Part shown: positions 24,242 through 33,374 of the stretch, piece by piece
Numbering within the stretch: position 1 is the stretch's first letter
How the letters are laid out: each line of letters opens with the position of its first letter
DNA from: Spinactinospora alkalitolerans
GTDB taxonomy: Bacteria; Actinomycetota; Actinomycetes; Streptosporangiales; Streptosporangiaceae
DNA: 64,000 nucleotides
Direction of reading: 5' to 3'
Assembly (NCBI RefSeq): GCF_013408795.1
Contig: NZ_JACCCC010000001.1
Span: 434,001 to 498,000 of the forward strand
Position numbers and translations under genes: made by a program
The notes under the pieces: generated by a model
Databases searched by the model: none
Told to the model about the DNA's origin: nothing
Seen by the model: only the letters and a program-made list of their open reading frames with translations

Positions 24242-24260
24242 CTAGGAAATAATTTTCTGG
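24242..24260. promoter_or_regulatory. Imperfect palindrome upstream of the dioxygenase
   Basis: CTAGGAAATAATTTTCTGG is a 19-base dyad with seven of nine positions paired and lies 45 bases before the start at 24305. TACTAT just upstream (24231-24236) may be a -10 box. An AT-rich operator like this stands out from the local base composition. Confidence 0.45.
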
Positions 24261-24304
24261 GAAGATCATGGCGGTCCGGTCCCCGGGGCGTCGAAGGAGC
24301 AGTC

Positions 24305-25120
24305 ATGTCCAGCACGAACGCCCTGGAGCGTCCGGTCCCCGGCGAGAGGATGCCGGTCCTCTACTTCGGCCACGGCGCGCCGCCGTTGGCCGACGACGCG
24401 CTGTGGACCGGCCAGCTGGCCGGCTGGGCCGGCGGCCTGCCCAGGCCCAAGGCGGTCCTGATCGTCTCCGCGCACTGGGAGGCGGCCCCGCTGACGATCG
24501 GCGCCACCGCGACCACGCCGCTGGTCTACGACTTCTGGGGCTTCCCGCAGCGCTACTACGAGGTCACCTATCCCGCTCCCGGCGCGCCGGAGCTGGCCGC
24601 GTCCGTGCGCGGACTGCTGGACGGCGGTGCCGTCCCGGTGGCCGAAGCGCCCGAGCGAGGGCTCGACCACGGGGCCTACGTCCCGCTGAAGGAGATGTAC
24701 CCCGAGGCCGACGTGCCGGTGCTGCAGGTCTCGATGCCCACGCTCGACCCGGGCGCCCTGTTCGGACTCGGCCGCCGCCTCGCCCCGCTGCGGGACGGGG
24801 GCGTGCTGATCATGGGCAGCGGGTTCCTCACCCACAACCTCTCGTGCGTGGACATGACGCGCGGATCGGACTACGTGCCGCCGTCGTGGTCGGCGGAGTT
24901 CGACGACTGGGCGAGCCGCGCGGCGATCGAGGGCGACGTCGACGCCCTGCTGGACTGGCGGCACAAGGGGCCCGCGGCCGACATCGCGCACCCGCGCAGC
25001 GAGCACCTCGCCCCGCTGTTCGTCGCCCTGGGTGCCGGCGCGGCCACCACCGACCGGGCCCGCAGCGTCATCGACGGGTTCTGGTACGGCTTGGCCAAGC
25101 GGGCCTTCCAGTTCGACTGA
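24305..25120 (+). CDS. Class III extradiol dioxygenase (LigB/DODA family)
   Basis: This 271-residue enzyme belongs to the LigB-type ring-cleaving dioxygenases related to 4,5-DOPA dioxygenase and YgiD. It has FGHGAPPLADD and SAHWEAAPLTIG, which supply metal-binding His residues, YDFWGFPQRYYEVTYPAPG, the RGLDHGAYVPLKEMYP segment with the catalytic His, and GSGFLTHNL. An AGGAG site precedes the ATG. It likely cleaves a catechol using iron or zinc; the physiological substrate is unknown. It converges on the MFS gene at 25152. Confidence 0.92.
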   Translation: MSSTNALERPVPGERMPVLYFGHGAPPLADDALWTGQLAGWAGGLPRPKAVLIVSAHWEAAPLTIGATATTPLVYDFWGFPQRYYEVTYPAPGAPELAASVRGLLDGGAVPVAEAPERGLDHGAYVPLKEMYPEADVPVLQVSMPTLDPGALFGLGRRLAPLRDGGVLIMGSGFLTHNLSCVDMTRGSDYVPPSWSAEFDDWASRAAIEGDVDALLDWRHKGPAADIAHPRSEHLAPLFVALGAGAATTDRARSVIDGFWYGLAKRAFQFD

Positions 25121-25151
25121 CTCGACCGGACCGGGACCGGCGCAGCGGGCG

Positions 25152-26423
25152 TCAGGCGTTGCCCGGTGCCGTGGGCTGCGGTCGGCGGGCGAACGGGGCG
25201 GCGACGGCGATGGCGGCCGGCAGCGCCGCCAGCAGCACGACGACCGGCTCGTAGGAGCCGGTCAGGTCGTGGCCGAGTGACAGCAGCAGCGGGCCGACGG
25301 CCGTGGAGGCCACGGCGATCGACTGGGTGAGCCCGCGCAGCGTGCCGAGGCTGGCGGTGCCGTAGTAGTAGGGGAACGCCGCGGCCTCCACCCCGCGGGC
25401 GCCCGCCGCCGCGGCGCCGAGCGTGGCCCCGTAGGCCATGGCGGTGACGCCGGGGGAGACCAGGGGCAGCAGCACCAGCGTGACCGCGTGCACCGCCATC
25501 GCGCCGGAGATCAGCAGCTTCGGGGAGAAGCGGTCGGTGGCGGCGCTGAACAGCAGGGACGCGAGCAGGCCCGCCAGCGTCTGCGGCAGGAAGTTGGCCG
25601 CGGCCTCGGTCGGGGTGAGCCCCTGCTCGCCCAGCACCGAGACCTGGTGGAAGAAGACCGCGGTGGTGACCAGGCCGCTGCACGCCACGGCGCTGGAGAT
25701 GGCCCAGAACATCGAGGTGCGCACGATCGAGCGCAGCGGCCACGCCGTCGCCTCCGCCGGTCCGTGCCCGTCGGCCCCGCTGCGCTCGCCCTCCTCGGGG
25801 ACGCGCCGGACCCCGCGCATGCCCCACCAGGCGATGGGCAGCACGACGATCCAGATCAGGCCGGCCTCGGCCAGGAAGGTGTGCCGCCAGCCGATCTCGG
25901 TGATCACCCGCTCCGACAGAAGCGGGAACAGCGATATGCCCGCGGTGCCGGCCGCGGTGGTGATCCCCAGCGCGGTGCCGCGCCTGCGGGTCACCGCGAT
26001 GCCGACGGCGGTGGTGGCGATCATGGTCATTCCGCCCTGGCCCATGGCGCGGGCGCCGACGAAGCCGACGGTCAGTCCGACCAGTTCCTGCACCGACGCC
26101 AGCAGGGACAGGAACGCGCCGAACGCCAGGGCGACCAGGGCCAGCACGCGCCGGACCCCGAACCGGTCCACCGCCCGGCCGATCCACGGCAGCGCGAAGG
26201 CGCCGCACAGCGTGCCGACCATGTAGGCCAACGAGACGGCGGAGCGGCTGACGTCGAGGTCGGCGATGATGTGGTCGACGAAGACGGAGATGCCCGCGGT
26301 CTGGCCGGGGCCGCTCAGCGCCAGGACGACGCCCGACATCGCGATCAGGACCGCGGTTCTCGGCGCCTTCGGGCCGGTCCGCTCGGCGTCGGAGCCTGCG
26401 TCAGGTAAGGCGGAGGATGACAG
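25152..26423 (-). CDS. MFS transporter, probable CTG start
   Basis: This twelve-helix MFS protein has motif A-like GRAVDRFGVRRV between helices 2 and 3 and GRAxGQGG-type pattern RAMGQGGMTMI. The first ATG (26339, MSGVVLALSG) falls inside the first helix, which actually begins TAVLIAMSGVVLALSG. The frame is open upstream to a TGA at about 26443, with no ATG, GTG or TTG, but a CTG at 26423 lies five bases after AGGAG. That start gives 423 residues and a polar N-terminus (SSSALPDAGSDAERTGP). If the ATG is used instead the protein is 395 residues with a clipped helix. Substrate is unknown. Confidence 0.82.
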   Translation of the reverse strand: MSSSALPDAGSDAERTGPKAPRTAVLIAMSGVVLALSGPGQTAGISVFVDHIIADLDVSRSAVSLAYMVGTLCGAFALPWIGRAVDRFGVRRVLALVALAFGAFLSLLASVQELVGLTVGFVGARAMGQGGMTMIATTAVGIAVTRRRGTALGITTAAGTAGISLFPLLSERVITEIGWRHTFLAEAGLIWIVVLPIAWWGMRGVRRVPEEGERSGADGHGPAEATAWPLRSIVRTSMFWAISSAVACSGLVTTAVFFHQVSVLGEQGLTPTEAAANFLPQTLAGLLASLLFSAATDRFSPKLLISGAMAVHAVTLVLLPLVSPGVTAMAYGATLGAAAAGARGVEAAAFPYYYGTASLGTLRGLTQSIAVASTAVGPLLLSLGHDLTGSYEPVVVLLAALPAAIAVAAPFARRPQPTAPGNA

Positions 26424-26529
26424 GATGACTCCTAAAACGTTTCATCACGGGGCGTGCTCCGGACCGGCCGGGGGCATTGGTCGGCCTGCGGGGGCCGTCG
26501 GGCCGGGGCTTTCGGTGCGGTGGGTGGGT

Positions 26530-28155
26530 CTAGTCCTGGGTTTCGAGGCCGCCGGCGAGGAGGGGGGCGGTGGTCAGGTCGGGGTTGTCGCGTTGGATCA
26601 CGCGCAGCCGCCACTTGTTGTGGATGAGTGCCAGGAGTGCGTGGTCGGAGCGGCGGGTCAGGACCTCGGCGCCGGGCAGGGCGTGCAGGGCGGGCGCGGA
26701 GGCGGCGTCGGTGCGGCGGGCGATGCTGTAGTCCAGGTGGGCCAGCTCGATCGGGGCGCGGAACTCGTGGGCCATCCGGTGGGCGACCACGTCGAACTGC
26801 AGCGGGCCCACCGCGGCCAGCACCGGGGCCTGGTCGCCGCGCACCTCAGAGGACAGCACCTGGATCACGCCCTCGGTGTCGAGCTGGTCGATGCCGCGGC
26901 GGAACTGCTTGTGGCGGCCGGCGTCGGTGGCGCGGGCCACCGCGAAGTGCTCGGGGGCGAAGCTGGGGATCGGCGCGAACTCGACCTTGGGCCCGGCGTA
27001 GAGGGTGTCGCCGACCCGCAGGGCGGCGGCGTTGACCAGGGCGATCACGTCGCCGGGGTAGGCGGTGTCGATGGTGTGGCGCTGGGAGCCGAACACGGCC
27101 TGGGAGTACTTGGTGGCGAACGGGCGGCCGGTGGCGGCGTGGGTGAGCACCATGCCGCGCTCGAAGCGGCCCGAGCACACCCGCACAAACGCCATCCGGT
27201 CGCGGTGGGCCTTGTCCATGTTGGCCTGCATCTTGAACACCAGGCCCGAAAACGGCGCCTGGACCGGGCGCGGCCGGCCGCCGGCATCAGGCTGGGCCGA
27301 GGGGGCCGGGGCCAGGGCGATCAGGGTGCGCAGCAGCGCGGCGACGCCGAAGTTGGGCAGCGCGGCGCCGAACAGCACCGGCGAGGAGGCCCCGGCCAGG
27401 AAGGAGGCCTGGTCGTAGTCGGCGCCGATCTCGGCCAGCAGCTCGAGTTCCTCGCCGGCCTGGGCCCAGGCCGGGCCCTCGGCCCGGGCGGCCTGCTGCG
27501 CGTTCAGCGTCTCCTCGCGGGCCCGGGTGGCGCCGCCGGGGGTGCGCTCCAGCTTGGTGTAGGCTCCGCCGGGCCGCTCGATCAGGCCGCGGAAGTCCCC
27601 GGCGATGCCCACCGGCCAGTTCAGCGGGGTGGGGCGCAGCCCGATGCGCTGCTCGATCTCATCGAGCAGCTCCAGCGGCTCGCGGCCGGGCCGGTCCCAC
27701 TTGTTGACGAAGGTGATCACCGGGACCCGCCGGGCCCGGCACACCTCGAACAGCTTCAGGGTCTGGGGCTCCAGGCCCTTGGCCGAGTCCAGCAGCATGA
27801 TCGCGCAGTCCACCGCGGCCAGCACCCGGTAGGTGTCCTCGGAGAAGTCGGCGTGGCCGGGGGTGTCCAGCAGGTTCAGCACGTGGCCGTCGTAGTCGAT
27901 GCGCAGCGCCGCCGAGGTGATGGAGATCCCGCGGGCGCGCTCCATCTCCATCCAGTCCGAGACCACCCCGCGCCGCTCGCCCTTGCCGTGCACCGCCCCG
28001 GCCGAGGCGATGGCCGCCGCATGCAGCGCCAACGCCTCGGTCAACGTCGACTTGCCCGCATCCGGATGCGAGATCACCGCAAACGTACGCCGACGAGCCG
28101 CCTCGGCCACCGGATCCGGGCCCTTGTGCGTCGCGGATTCCGCTGCCACAGTCAC
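26530..28155 (-). CDS. prfC: Peptide chain release factor 3
   Basis: This 541-residue translational GTPase has all G motifs: SHPDAGKST (G1), ERARGISITS (G2), DTPGHADFSEDTYR (G3) and NKWDRPGREPLELLDEI (G4, the RF3 form), followed by domain II and the RF3-specific C-terminal domain (EGVIQVLSSEVRG, VGPLQFDVVAHRM). It removes RF1/RF2 from the ribosome after peptide release. GTG at 28155 follows an AAGGAGA site. It is a single gene, divergent from the quinone oxidoreductase, with about 386 bases between. Confidence 0.96.
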   Translation of the reverse strand: MTVAAESATHKGPDPVAEAARRRTFAVISHPDAGKSTLTEALALHAAAIASAGAVHGKGERRGVVSDWMEMERARGISITSAALRIDYDGHVLNLLDTPGHADFSEDTYRVLAAVDCAIMLLDSAKGLEPQTLKLFEVCRARRVPVITFVNKWDRPGREPLELLDEIEQRIGLRPTPLNWPVGIAGDFRGLIERPGGAYTKLERTPGGATRAREETLNAQQAARAEGPAWAQAGEELELLAEIGADYDQASFLAGASSPVLFGAALPNFGVAALLRTLIALAPAPSAQPDAGGRPRPVQAPFSGLVFKMQANMDKAHRDRMAFVRVCSGRFERGMVLTHAATGRPFATKYSQAVFGSQRHTIDTAYPGDVIALVNAAALRVGDTLYAGPKVEFAPIPSFAPEHFAVARATDAGRHKQFRRGIDQLDTEGVIQVLSSEVRGDQAPVLAAVGPLQFDVVAHRMAHEFRAPIELAHLDYSIARRTDAASAPALHALPGAEVLTRRSDHALLALIHNKWRLRVIQRDNPDLTTAPLLAGGLETQD

Positions 28156-28505
28156 CGGTACTTCTCCTTCAGCAGGGCTTCGTGTTCGTCGCGTTCGATG
28201 CGGAGTCCTCCGCCGGGCCCTTCGGTGATGTCCGGCCGCCCGTGCCCGGCGCGGCGCCGTGCCGCGACGGCCCCCTTGAACAGGGCGGGGCGTGACGGAC
28301 GCCCTCCGGCGGCCTCGCCGGGCCCATCAGGTCGGGAACGGGCGTTCGACGTCCGCATTCCTCCCCTAGAAAACTACCTTAACGGCAGGGTTGTGTCGCG
28401 ACCGCGCAGCGTGGCCCCGGTCTCGTTCCGTTCCGGCGTCCGTCCGGGCGGAGGGAGAGGCGCCGGACGGCTTGACGGTCCCGCCGTTGGCGCGGTTCAC
28501 TCTAA
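28156..28505. other. Divergent spacer prfC / quinone oxidoreductase
   Basis: Between the prfC ribosome site and the operator at 28506 there is an AT-richer patch near 28365-28395 that probably holds the prfC promoter. TTGACG at 28473-28478 may be a -35 box for the rightward gene. No RNA structure or small gene was recognised. Confidence 0.35.
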
Positions 28506-28521
28506 ACCGACCGGTTGGTAT
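28506..28521. promoter_or_regulatory. TetR-type operator, site 1
   Basis: ACCGACCGGTTGGTAT is a near-palindrome and, read in reverse, matches the second site at 29698-29715 in 16 of 18 positions (common form ATACCAACCRGTCGGTWT). It sits 21 bases before the GTG at 28542, where a bound repressor would block the promoter. The shape is typical of TetR-family regulators of fatty-acid or acyl-CoA genes. Confidence 0.65.
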
Positions 28522-28541
28522 CTAGCGGTTCGGAGGCGGCT

Positions 28542-29531
28542 GTGAGAGCGTTGCGGGTCCATGAGCTGGGCGAGCCGAAGGACGTCCTGCGGCTCGACGA
28601 GATCGACGCGCCGCGTCCCGGTCCGGGACAGGTCCTGGTCCGCGTGCTGGCGGCGGCGGTCAACTTCCCCGATGCCCTGCTGTGCCGGGGGACGTACCAG
28701 GTCAAGCCGCCGCTCCCGTTCACTCCCGGCGTGGAGCTGTGCGCCGAGGTCGTCGAGCTGGGCGAGGGCGTGACCGGGCTGTCCGTCGGCGACCGCGTCC
28801 TGGGGTCGGCCGAACTGCCCAGCGGGGCGTTCGCCGAGTTCGCCCTCATGGGCGCCGATGTCGTGTTCCCCGCTCCGGCCTCGCTGTCCGACGACGAGGC
28901 GGCCTCGCTGTTCATCGGCTACCAGACCGGCTGGTTCGCGCTGCACCGCCGCGCCGGCCTGCGGCAGGGCGAGACCGTCCTCGTGCACGCCGCGGCCGGC
29001 GGCGTCGGCAGCGCGGCCGTCCAGTTGGCCAGGGCGGCCGGTGCGCGGGTGGTGGGCGTCGTCGGCGGTCCGGGCAAGGCCGAGGTCGCCAAGGAGCTCG
29101 GGGCCGACGTGGTCGTCGACCGCCATTCCGAGGACTTCGTCCAGGTGGTCAAGGACCTCACCGCCGGCCGCGGCGCCGATGTCGTGTTCGATCCGGTGGG
29201 CGGCGACTCCTTCACCCGCTCCACCAAGTGCGTCGCCTTCGAGGGGCGGATCGTCATCATCGGGTTCGCCAGCGGCACCATCCCCACCCCCGGGCTGAAC
29301 CACGCGCTGATCAAGAACTACTCCCTGCTGGGCCTGCACTGGGGGCTGTACCGCCAGCGCGATCCCGCCCTGATCGCCGAGTGCCACGAGCGGCTGACCG
29401 AGCTCGCCGACCGCGGCCTGGTCAAGCCGGTCGTCAGCGAGCGCCTCCCGTTGGAGCGCCTGGCCGACGGCGTCCAGCGCCTCGCCGAGGGCAGTACCGT
29501 CGGCCGCCTGGTCTTCGCCCCGTCCGCCTGA
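28542..29531 (+). CDS. Zinc-less MDR-family NADPH:quinone oxidoreductase
   Basis: This 329-residue enzyme belongs to the quinone oxidoreductase branch of the medium-chain dehydrogenases. The N-terminal GroES-like fold (PGVELCAEVVELGEGVTG) precedes a Rossmann domain with VHAAAGGVGSAAVQLARAAGA. The Cys/His ligands of zinc alcohol dehydrogenases are missing. GTG at 28542 follows a GGAGG site; the frame upstream to 28515 overlaps the operator and is unlikely. It shares an operator type with the SDR/acyl-CoA dehydrogenase operon downstream, suggesting one pathway. Confidence 0.9.
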   Translation: MRALRVHELGEPKDVLRLDEIDAPRPGPGQVLVRVLAAAVNFPDALLCRGTYQVKPPLPFTPGVELCAEVVELGEGVTGLSVGDRVLGSAELPSGAFAEFALMGADVVFPAPASLSDDEAASLFIGYQTGWFALHRRAGLRQGETVLVHAAAGGVGSAAVQLARAAGARVVGVVGGPGKAEVAKELGADVVVDRHSEDFVQVVKDLTAGRGADVVFDPVGGDSFTRSTKCVAFEGRIVIIGFASGTIPTPGLNHALIKNYSLLGLHWGLYRQRDPALIAECHERLTELADRGLVKPVVSERLPLERLADGVQRLAEGSTVGRLVFAPSA

Positions 29532-29666
29532 CCGCGGACCCGATGGCGGGGGCCCGCGGCGGCCGGACGGACGCACCCGGCCGCCGCGGTACTCTCCCTT
29601 CCGCCTTCTCCCGGTCCCCGGCCTCCCGGCCGTTCGCCGCCTCCCGCCCGCGGCCGTCCACGACCG

Positions 29667-29715
29667 TTGACACCCCGGAACGGGCGTTGCTAGGTTCATA
29701 CCAACCAGTCGGTAT
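29667..29715 (+). promoter_or_regulatory. Promoter with TetR-type operator, site 2
   Basis: TTGACA at 29667-29672, an 18-base spacer and TAGGTT at 29691-29696 form a plausible promoter. ATACCAACCAGTCGGTAT (29698-29715) follows directly and covers the start point. It is the partner of the site at 28506-28521 and would repress the SDR/acyl-CoA dehydrogenase pair. Confidence 0.65.
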
Positions 29716-29784
29716 ATGCGTTTCCGCGACGCCGAGACGACCGGGGAAGCCCGTTCACGGCGGCGAAGGTTCTGAGGAGTCCCC

Positions 29785-30585
29785 ATGGCCGGACCGTTCT
29801 CCATCCCCGGTACGACGATCGTGGTCACGGGAGGCGCCGGCGGAATCGGGTACGCGCTGGCCGAACGCTTCCTGAGCGAGGGCGCGGCGAACGTGGTGCT
29901 CGCCGACCGCGACGCCGACCAGGCCAAGCGCGCGGCCGACGAGCTGGGCGAACGGGCGCACGGACTGGCACTGGACGTCGCCGACGAGGCCGCCGTCGCC
30001 GAAGCCGTCGCGCGGATCGAGGAGGCGCACGCCCCCATCGACCTGTGGTGCTCCAACGCCGGTGTGGCGGCCGGCCGGGGACTGGGCGACGACGCCGACT
30101 GGGACGTCTCCTGGCGGGTGCACGTGCTCGCCCACGTCTACGCCGCGCGGGCGCTGTTCCCCCGCATGGCCGAGCGCGGGCGCGGCCACCTGCTGGTCAC
30201 CGCGTCGGCGGCGGGCCTGCTGACCAACCTGGACACCGCACCCTACTCCGTCACCAAGCACGGGGCGGTCGCGCTCGCCGAGTGGCTGGCGATCCGGCAC
30301 GGCGACGAGGGCATCGACGTCTCCTGCCTGTGCCCGCAGGGCGTCAACACCGCCATGACCGCGGGCGACGACGCGTCGGCCGCCACTCGTCTGGGTGGCG
30401 ACTACCTGGAGCCCGCCGACGTCGCCGAGGCGGTCGTCGCGGCGCTGCACGACGGGCGCTTCCTCATCCTGCCGCACCCCGAGGCCGCGGCCTTCGAACA
30501 GCGGCGGGCCGAGGACCGCGACCGCTGGATCGGCGGCATGCGCCGGGCATGGCACAAGATCCGGCGCGCATCCCGCCAGGGCTGA
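29785..30585 (+). CDS. SDR-family oxidoreductase
   Basis: This 266-residue classical short-chain dehydrogenase has the cofactor motif [13 protein letters not shown] (about residues 15-27), the acidic LADRD that favours NAD(H), the NAG-like [10 protein letters not shown] and the catalytic Tyr154 and Lys158 in YSVTKHG with the upstream Ser in VTASAAG. It is followed 64 bases later by an acyl-CoA dehydrogenase gene and probably acts on a hydroxyacyl-CoA or alcohol in the same route; substrate is unknown. Confidence 0.92.
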   Translation: MAGPFSIPGTTIVVTGGAGGIGYALAERFLSEGAANVVLADRDADQAKRAADELGERAHGLALDVADEAAVAEAVARIEEAHAPIDLWCSNAGVAAGRGLGDDADWDVSWRVHVLAHVYAARALFPRMAERGRGHLLVTASAAGLLTNLDTAPYSVTKHGAVALAEWLAIRHGDEGIDVSCLCPQGVNTAMTAGDDASAATRLGGDYLEPADVAEAVVAALHDGRFLILPHPEAAAFEQRRAEDRDRWIGGMRRAWHKIRRASRQG

Positions 30586-30649
30586 CCGCGGACGGCACGG
30601 CGGCGGCCCGGCGGGGTGCCGGGCCGTTCCCCCCAGTGAAGGGACCGGC

Positions 30650-31870
30650 ATGGACTTCTCCTACGACGACACCACCCGCGGCCACCGCGACCGCCTCCTG
30701 GCCTTCATGGACGAGCACGTCCTCCCCGCCGAGGCCGTGCACGCGGAGCAGGCCGCGCAGCGCAGCGACCCGTGGTCGACACCGCCGATCATCAAGGACC
30801 TCCAGGCCGAGGCCAGGACGCGCGGACTGTGGAACCTCTTCCTGCCCGGCACCGAGCACGGCGCCGGGCTGACCAACCTGCAGTACGCCCCGCTCGCCGA
30901 GATCACCGGCCGCTCGCCGGGGATCGCCCCGCTCGCGCTGAACTGCGCGGCGCCCGACACCGGCAACATGGAGATCCTGGCGCTGTTCGGCACCGAGGAG
31001 CAGCGCAAGCAGTGGCTGGAACCGCTGCTGGAGGCCAGGATCCGCTCCGCGTTCTGCATGACCGAACCCGACGTGGCCTCCTCCGACGCCTCCAACATCG
31101 AGCTGCGCATCGACTCCGACGGCGACGACTACGTGCTCAACGGGCGCAAGTGGTGGTCCTCGGGCGCGCTCAACCCCGAGTGCGAGGTCTTCATCGTCAT
31201 GGGCGTCACCGACCCCGGCGCCGAGCCCTACCGCAGGCAGAGCATGGTGCTGGTGCCCAAGGGCACGCCCGGCGTGGACGTTCGGCGGGGCCTGAACGTG
31301 TTCGGCTACACCGACGGCACGCACGGCGGGCACGCCGAGGTCGTCTTCACCGACGTCCGGGTGCCCAAGGCCAACATCCTGCTGGGCGAGGGGGAGGGCT
31401 TCCGGATCGCCCAGGAGCGCCTGGGGCCCGGCCGGATCCACCACTGCATGCGCTCCATCGGCGTCGCCGAGCGCGCCCTGGAGCTGATGTGCGCCCGCGC
31501 CGCCGACCGCGTGGCGTTCGGGAAGCCCCTCGCCGACCAGGGCGTCGTGCGCGAGTGGATCGCCGAGGCCCGCGTCCGCATCGAGCAGGCCCGCCTGCTG
31601 GTACTCAAGACCGCCTGGCTGATGGACACGGTCGGCAACAAGGGCGCCCGCGTCGAGATCTCGGCGATCAAGGCCGAGGTGCCGCGCATGACCGGATGGG
31701 TGCTGGACCGCGCGATCCAGACGCACGGCGGCGCCGGGGTCTCCCAGGACCTCCCGCTCGCGAAGCTGTGGGCGGCCACCCGGACCCTGCGCCTGGCCGA
31801 CGGCCCCGACGAGGTCCACCTGCGCTCGATCGCGCGCCGCGAACTCAAGCCGTACCTGGAGCGGGACTGA
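30650..31870 (+). CDS. Acyl-CoA dehydrogenase (ACAD10/11-like)
   Basis: This 406-residue flavoenzyme has the three-part acyl-CoA dehydrogenase fold. It shows [15 protein letters not shown] (FAD-binding middle domain), [12 protein letters not shown], the C-terminal [21 protein letters not shown] and [33 protein letters not shown], a pattern closest to the ACAD10/11 and FadE types. ATG at 30650 follows AAGGGA; the open frame upstream to 30395 lies inside the SDR gene. It oxidises an acyl-CoA with transfer of electrons to ETF. Confidence 0.93.
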   Translation: MDFSYDDTTRGHRDRLLAFMDEHVLPAEAVHAEQAAQRSDPWSTPPIIKDLQAEARTRGLWNLFLPGTEHGAGLTNLQYAPLAEITGRSPGIAPLALNCAAPDTGNMEILALFGTEEQRKQWLEPLLEARIRSAFCMTEPDVASSDASNIELRIDSDGDDYVLNGRKWWSSGALNPECEVFIVMGVTDPGAEPYRRQSMVLVPKGTPGVDVRRGLNVFGYTDGTHGGHAEVVFTDVRVPKANILLGEGEGFRIAQERLGPGRIHHCMRSIGVAERALELMCARAADRVAFGKPLADQGVVREWIAEARVRIEQARLLVLKTAWLMDTVGNKGARVEISAIKAEVPRMTGWVLDRAIQTHGGAGVSQDLPLAKLWAATRTLRLADGPDEVHLRSIARRELKPYLERD

Positions 31871-32015
31871 GGGGCCCGGCCCGCGCGCCCACTCCTTCCT
31901 GGGGCTGGGCTTGAAGACCCCCTGGGGTCGAGGCGGGGGCCCGCCCGCGCGCCCGCTCCGTCCCGGGGCCGAGGGTGAAACCCGAGGTCAAGATCGGCGG
32001 AAGGAGGCCCGGGGA
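31871..32015. repeat. Interspersed repeat, copy A
   Basis: Two imperfect tandem units fill this spacer: one from 31871 (CCCGCGCGCCC, GGGCTTGAAGACC) and one from 31937 (CCCGCGCGCCC, GAGGGTGAAACCC). The end sequences match those of the repeats at 35243-35300 and 41684-41710, and the AAGATCGGCG motif at 31991 recurs at 41769. It lies between convergent genes, and the SGNH hydrolase stop falls inside it. Confidence 0.65.
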
Positions 32016-33244
32016 GCCGCAGCGCTTTCGCCGTCCCGGTCGGCCGCCTCGAGGGCCCGAGGCTCCGGCGCCGGGGCGGCCCTCCTCCTGCGCGGCAGGG
32101 TCAGCAGGAAGAACGGGTAGCCCACCAGGGGCGACAGGGAGCCGCCGGGGACCGGCGAGGACACCACGTTGGAGTAGGGGCCGGCGTTCCAGCCCTTCGC
32201 CGCCCTGACCCGGTAGTCGGTCCCCCCGGAGGCGGGTCCGGACGCGGTGTAGGCGGTCCGGCCGGGATCGAGGGGGAGCGGGAGCATGGTCCAGTCCGTG
32301 CCGCCGGACTCCCTGGTCCAGATCTGGTACTCCGTCGCCCCCGGTACGGCGGTCCAGGTCAGCTCGACCGTGCCGCGCCGCACCTCCTCGGCCGTCAGCT
32401 CGGGGACCGCCCGGGGGCCGGGCTCGACCTCCGGCAGCGGCCGGGGATAGGCGTCGCCGACGGAGAACTCCGAGGCCAGAGCATCGGCGAAGGCAGCGGC
32501 GATCTTGAGCTCACCGCGCGCGTTGGGGTGGGTGCCGTCCCAGGTGTCCTGCTCGGGGACGAACCCGCCGGGCGGGTCCACGGCGACGACCGGAGACTCC
32601 TCGGTGGACAGCTCCCGCGCGACGGCGTCCATCCGCCGGTTGAAGTCGGCGACCCGCGCCGCGAACCCCGCGTCGTCGGCCGCCCTTTGCGTCGGCAGCA
32701 CCTTGGACAGGGCGATGCCCAGTTCGGGGTTGCCGGTCCGGGCGTTGGCGACGTAGGCGCGGAGGTCGCCCTCCAGCGCCTCGGGGTCCGTGCCGAACCA
32801 GCCGAGGTCGTTGATCCCGAGGCAGACCAGGAGGAGGTCGGGCCGGTGGGCGGCGACCTGCTCGCCGATCGTGTTCTTGGCCTCGGCGAGCGACATGCCC
32901 CAGCGGGCGTTGTGGTCCTGGTCGAAGTCGGGGTCCCGGTAGGTGTGCACGGCGTCGGCGGGGTCCAGCGTCGTGACGTCGGTGAGCCCGTCGTCGGGGC
33001 CGACGAAGTCCACTTCGCCCGCGCGCCGCTCCAGATGCGACCACAGGTGGTAGCGCCAGGTGTGGTCGCCGGAGCTGCCCTGGACGATGGAGTCGCCGGC
33101 CGGCATGACGCGCAGCGCCGCCGCGCCGCCGGACCCGTCGGGAGGGGCAGCCGGCGCCGCGGCCGTCCCCAGGGCGACGCTGAGCAGAACCGTCAGGACC
33201 AGCGCGAGGACAGGGAGTGCCCCGCGGTGTCCTGGTGCGGGCAC
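31988..33244 (-). CDS. Secreted SGNH/GDSL hydrolase with FnIII-like domain
   Basis: This 418-residue protein begins with a signal peptide (ALPVLALVLTVLLSVALG then APAAP). The SGNH domain has GDSIVQGSSG (nucleophile Ser), the block III GINDLGWFG and the Asp/His pair in DGTHPNARG. A fibronectin type III-like domain follows (about 285-370, VELTWTAVPGATEYQIW). GTG at 33244 has an AAGGAGA site. The last residues after a short hydrophobic, RRRR-bearing segment are encoded by repeat DNA, so the original C-terminus may have been replaced. It likely deacylates an extracellular ester. Confidence 0.88.
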   Translation of the reverse strand: MPAPGHRGALPVLALVLTVLLSVALGTAAAPAAPPDGSGGAAALRVMPAGDSIVQGSSGDHTWRYHLWSHLERRAGEVDFVGPDDGLTDVTTLDPADAVHTYRDPDFDQDHNARWGMSLAEAKNTIGEQVAAHRPDLLLVCLGINDLGWFGTDPEALEGDLRAYVANARTGNPELGIALSKVLPTQRAADDAGFAARVADFNRRMDAVARELSTEESPVVAVDPPGGFVPEQDTWDGTHPNARGELKIAAAFADALASEFSVGDAYPRPLPEVEPGPRAVPELTAEEVRRGTVELTWTAVPGATEYQIWTRESGGTDWTMLPLPLDPGRTAYTASGPASGGTDYRVRAAKGWNAGPYSNVVSSPVPGGSLSPLVGYPFFLLTLPRRRRAAPAPEPRALEAADRDGESAAAPRASFRRS

Positions 33245-33374
33245 GAGGTCTCCTTCGTGCGTGGGGAGTGGGGCGGCGCCGTGGCGGGGCGCGGCCTCCC
33301 GGCCGCGGACGGCGGGGGCCTCCCGGCCAGAAAACCGCCGATCGCCTGGTGGGCGCAATACGGCCGCGGGTAAT

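Noticed and set aside
28542-31870. Part of a natural-product gene cluster
   Set aside because: Quinone oxidoreductase, SDR and acyl-CoA dehydrogenase alone fit catabolism; no polyketide or peptide synthase is present.
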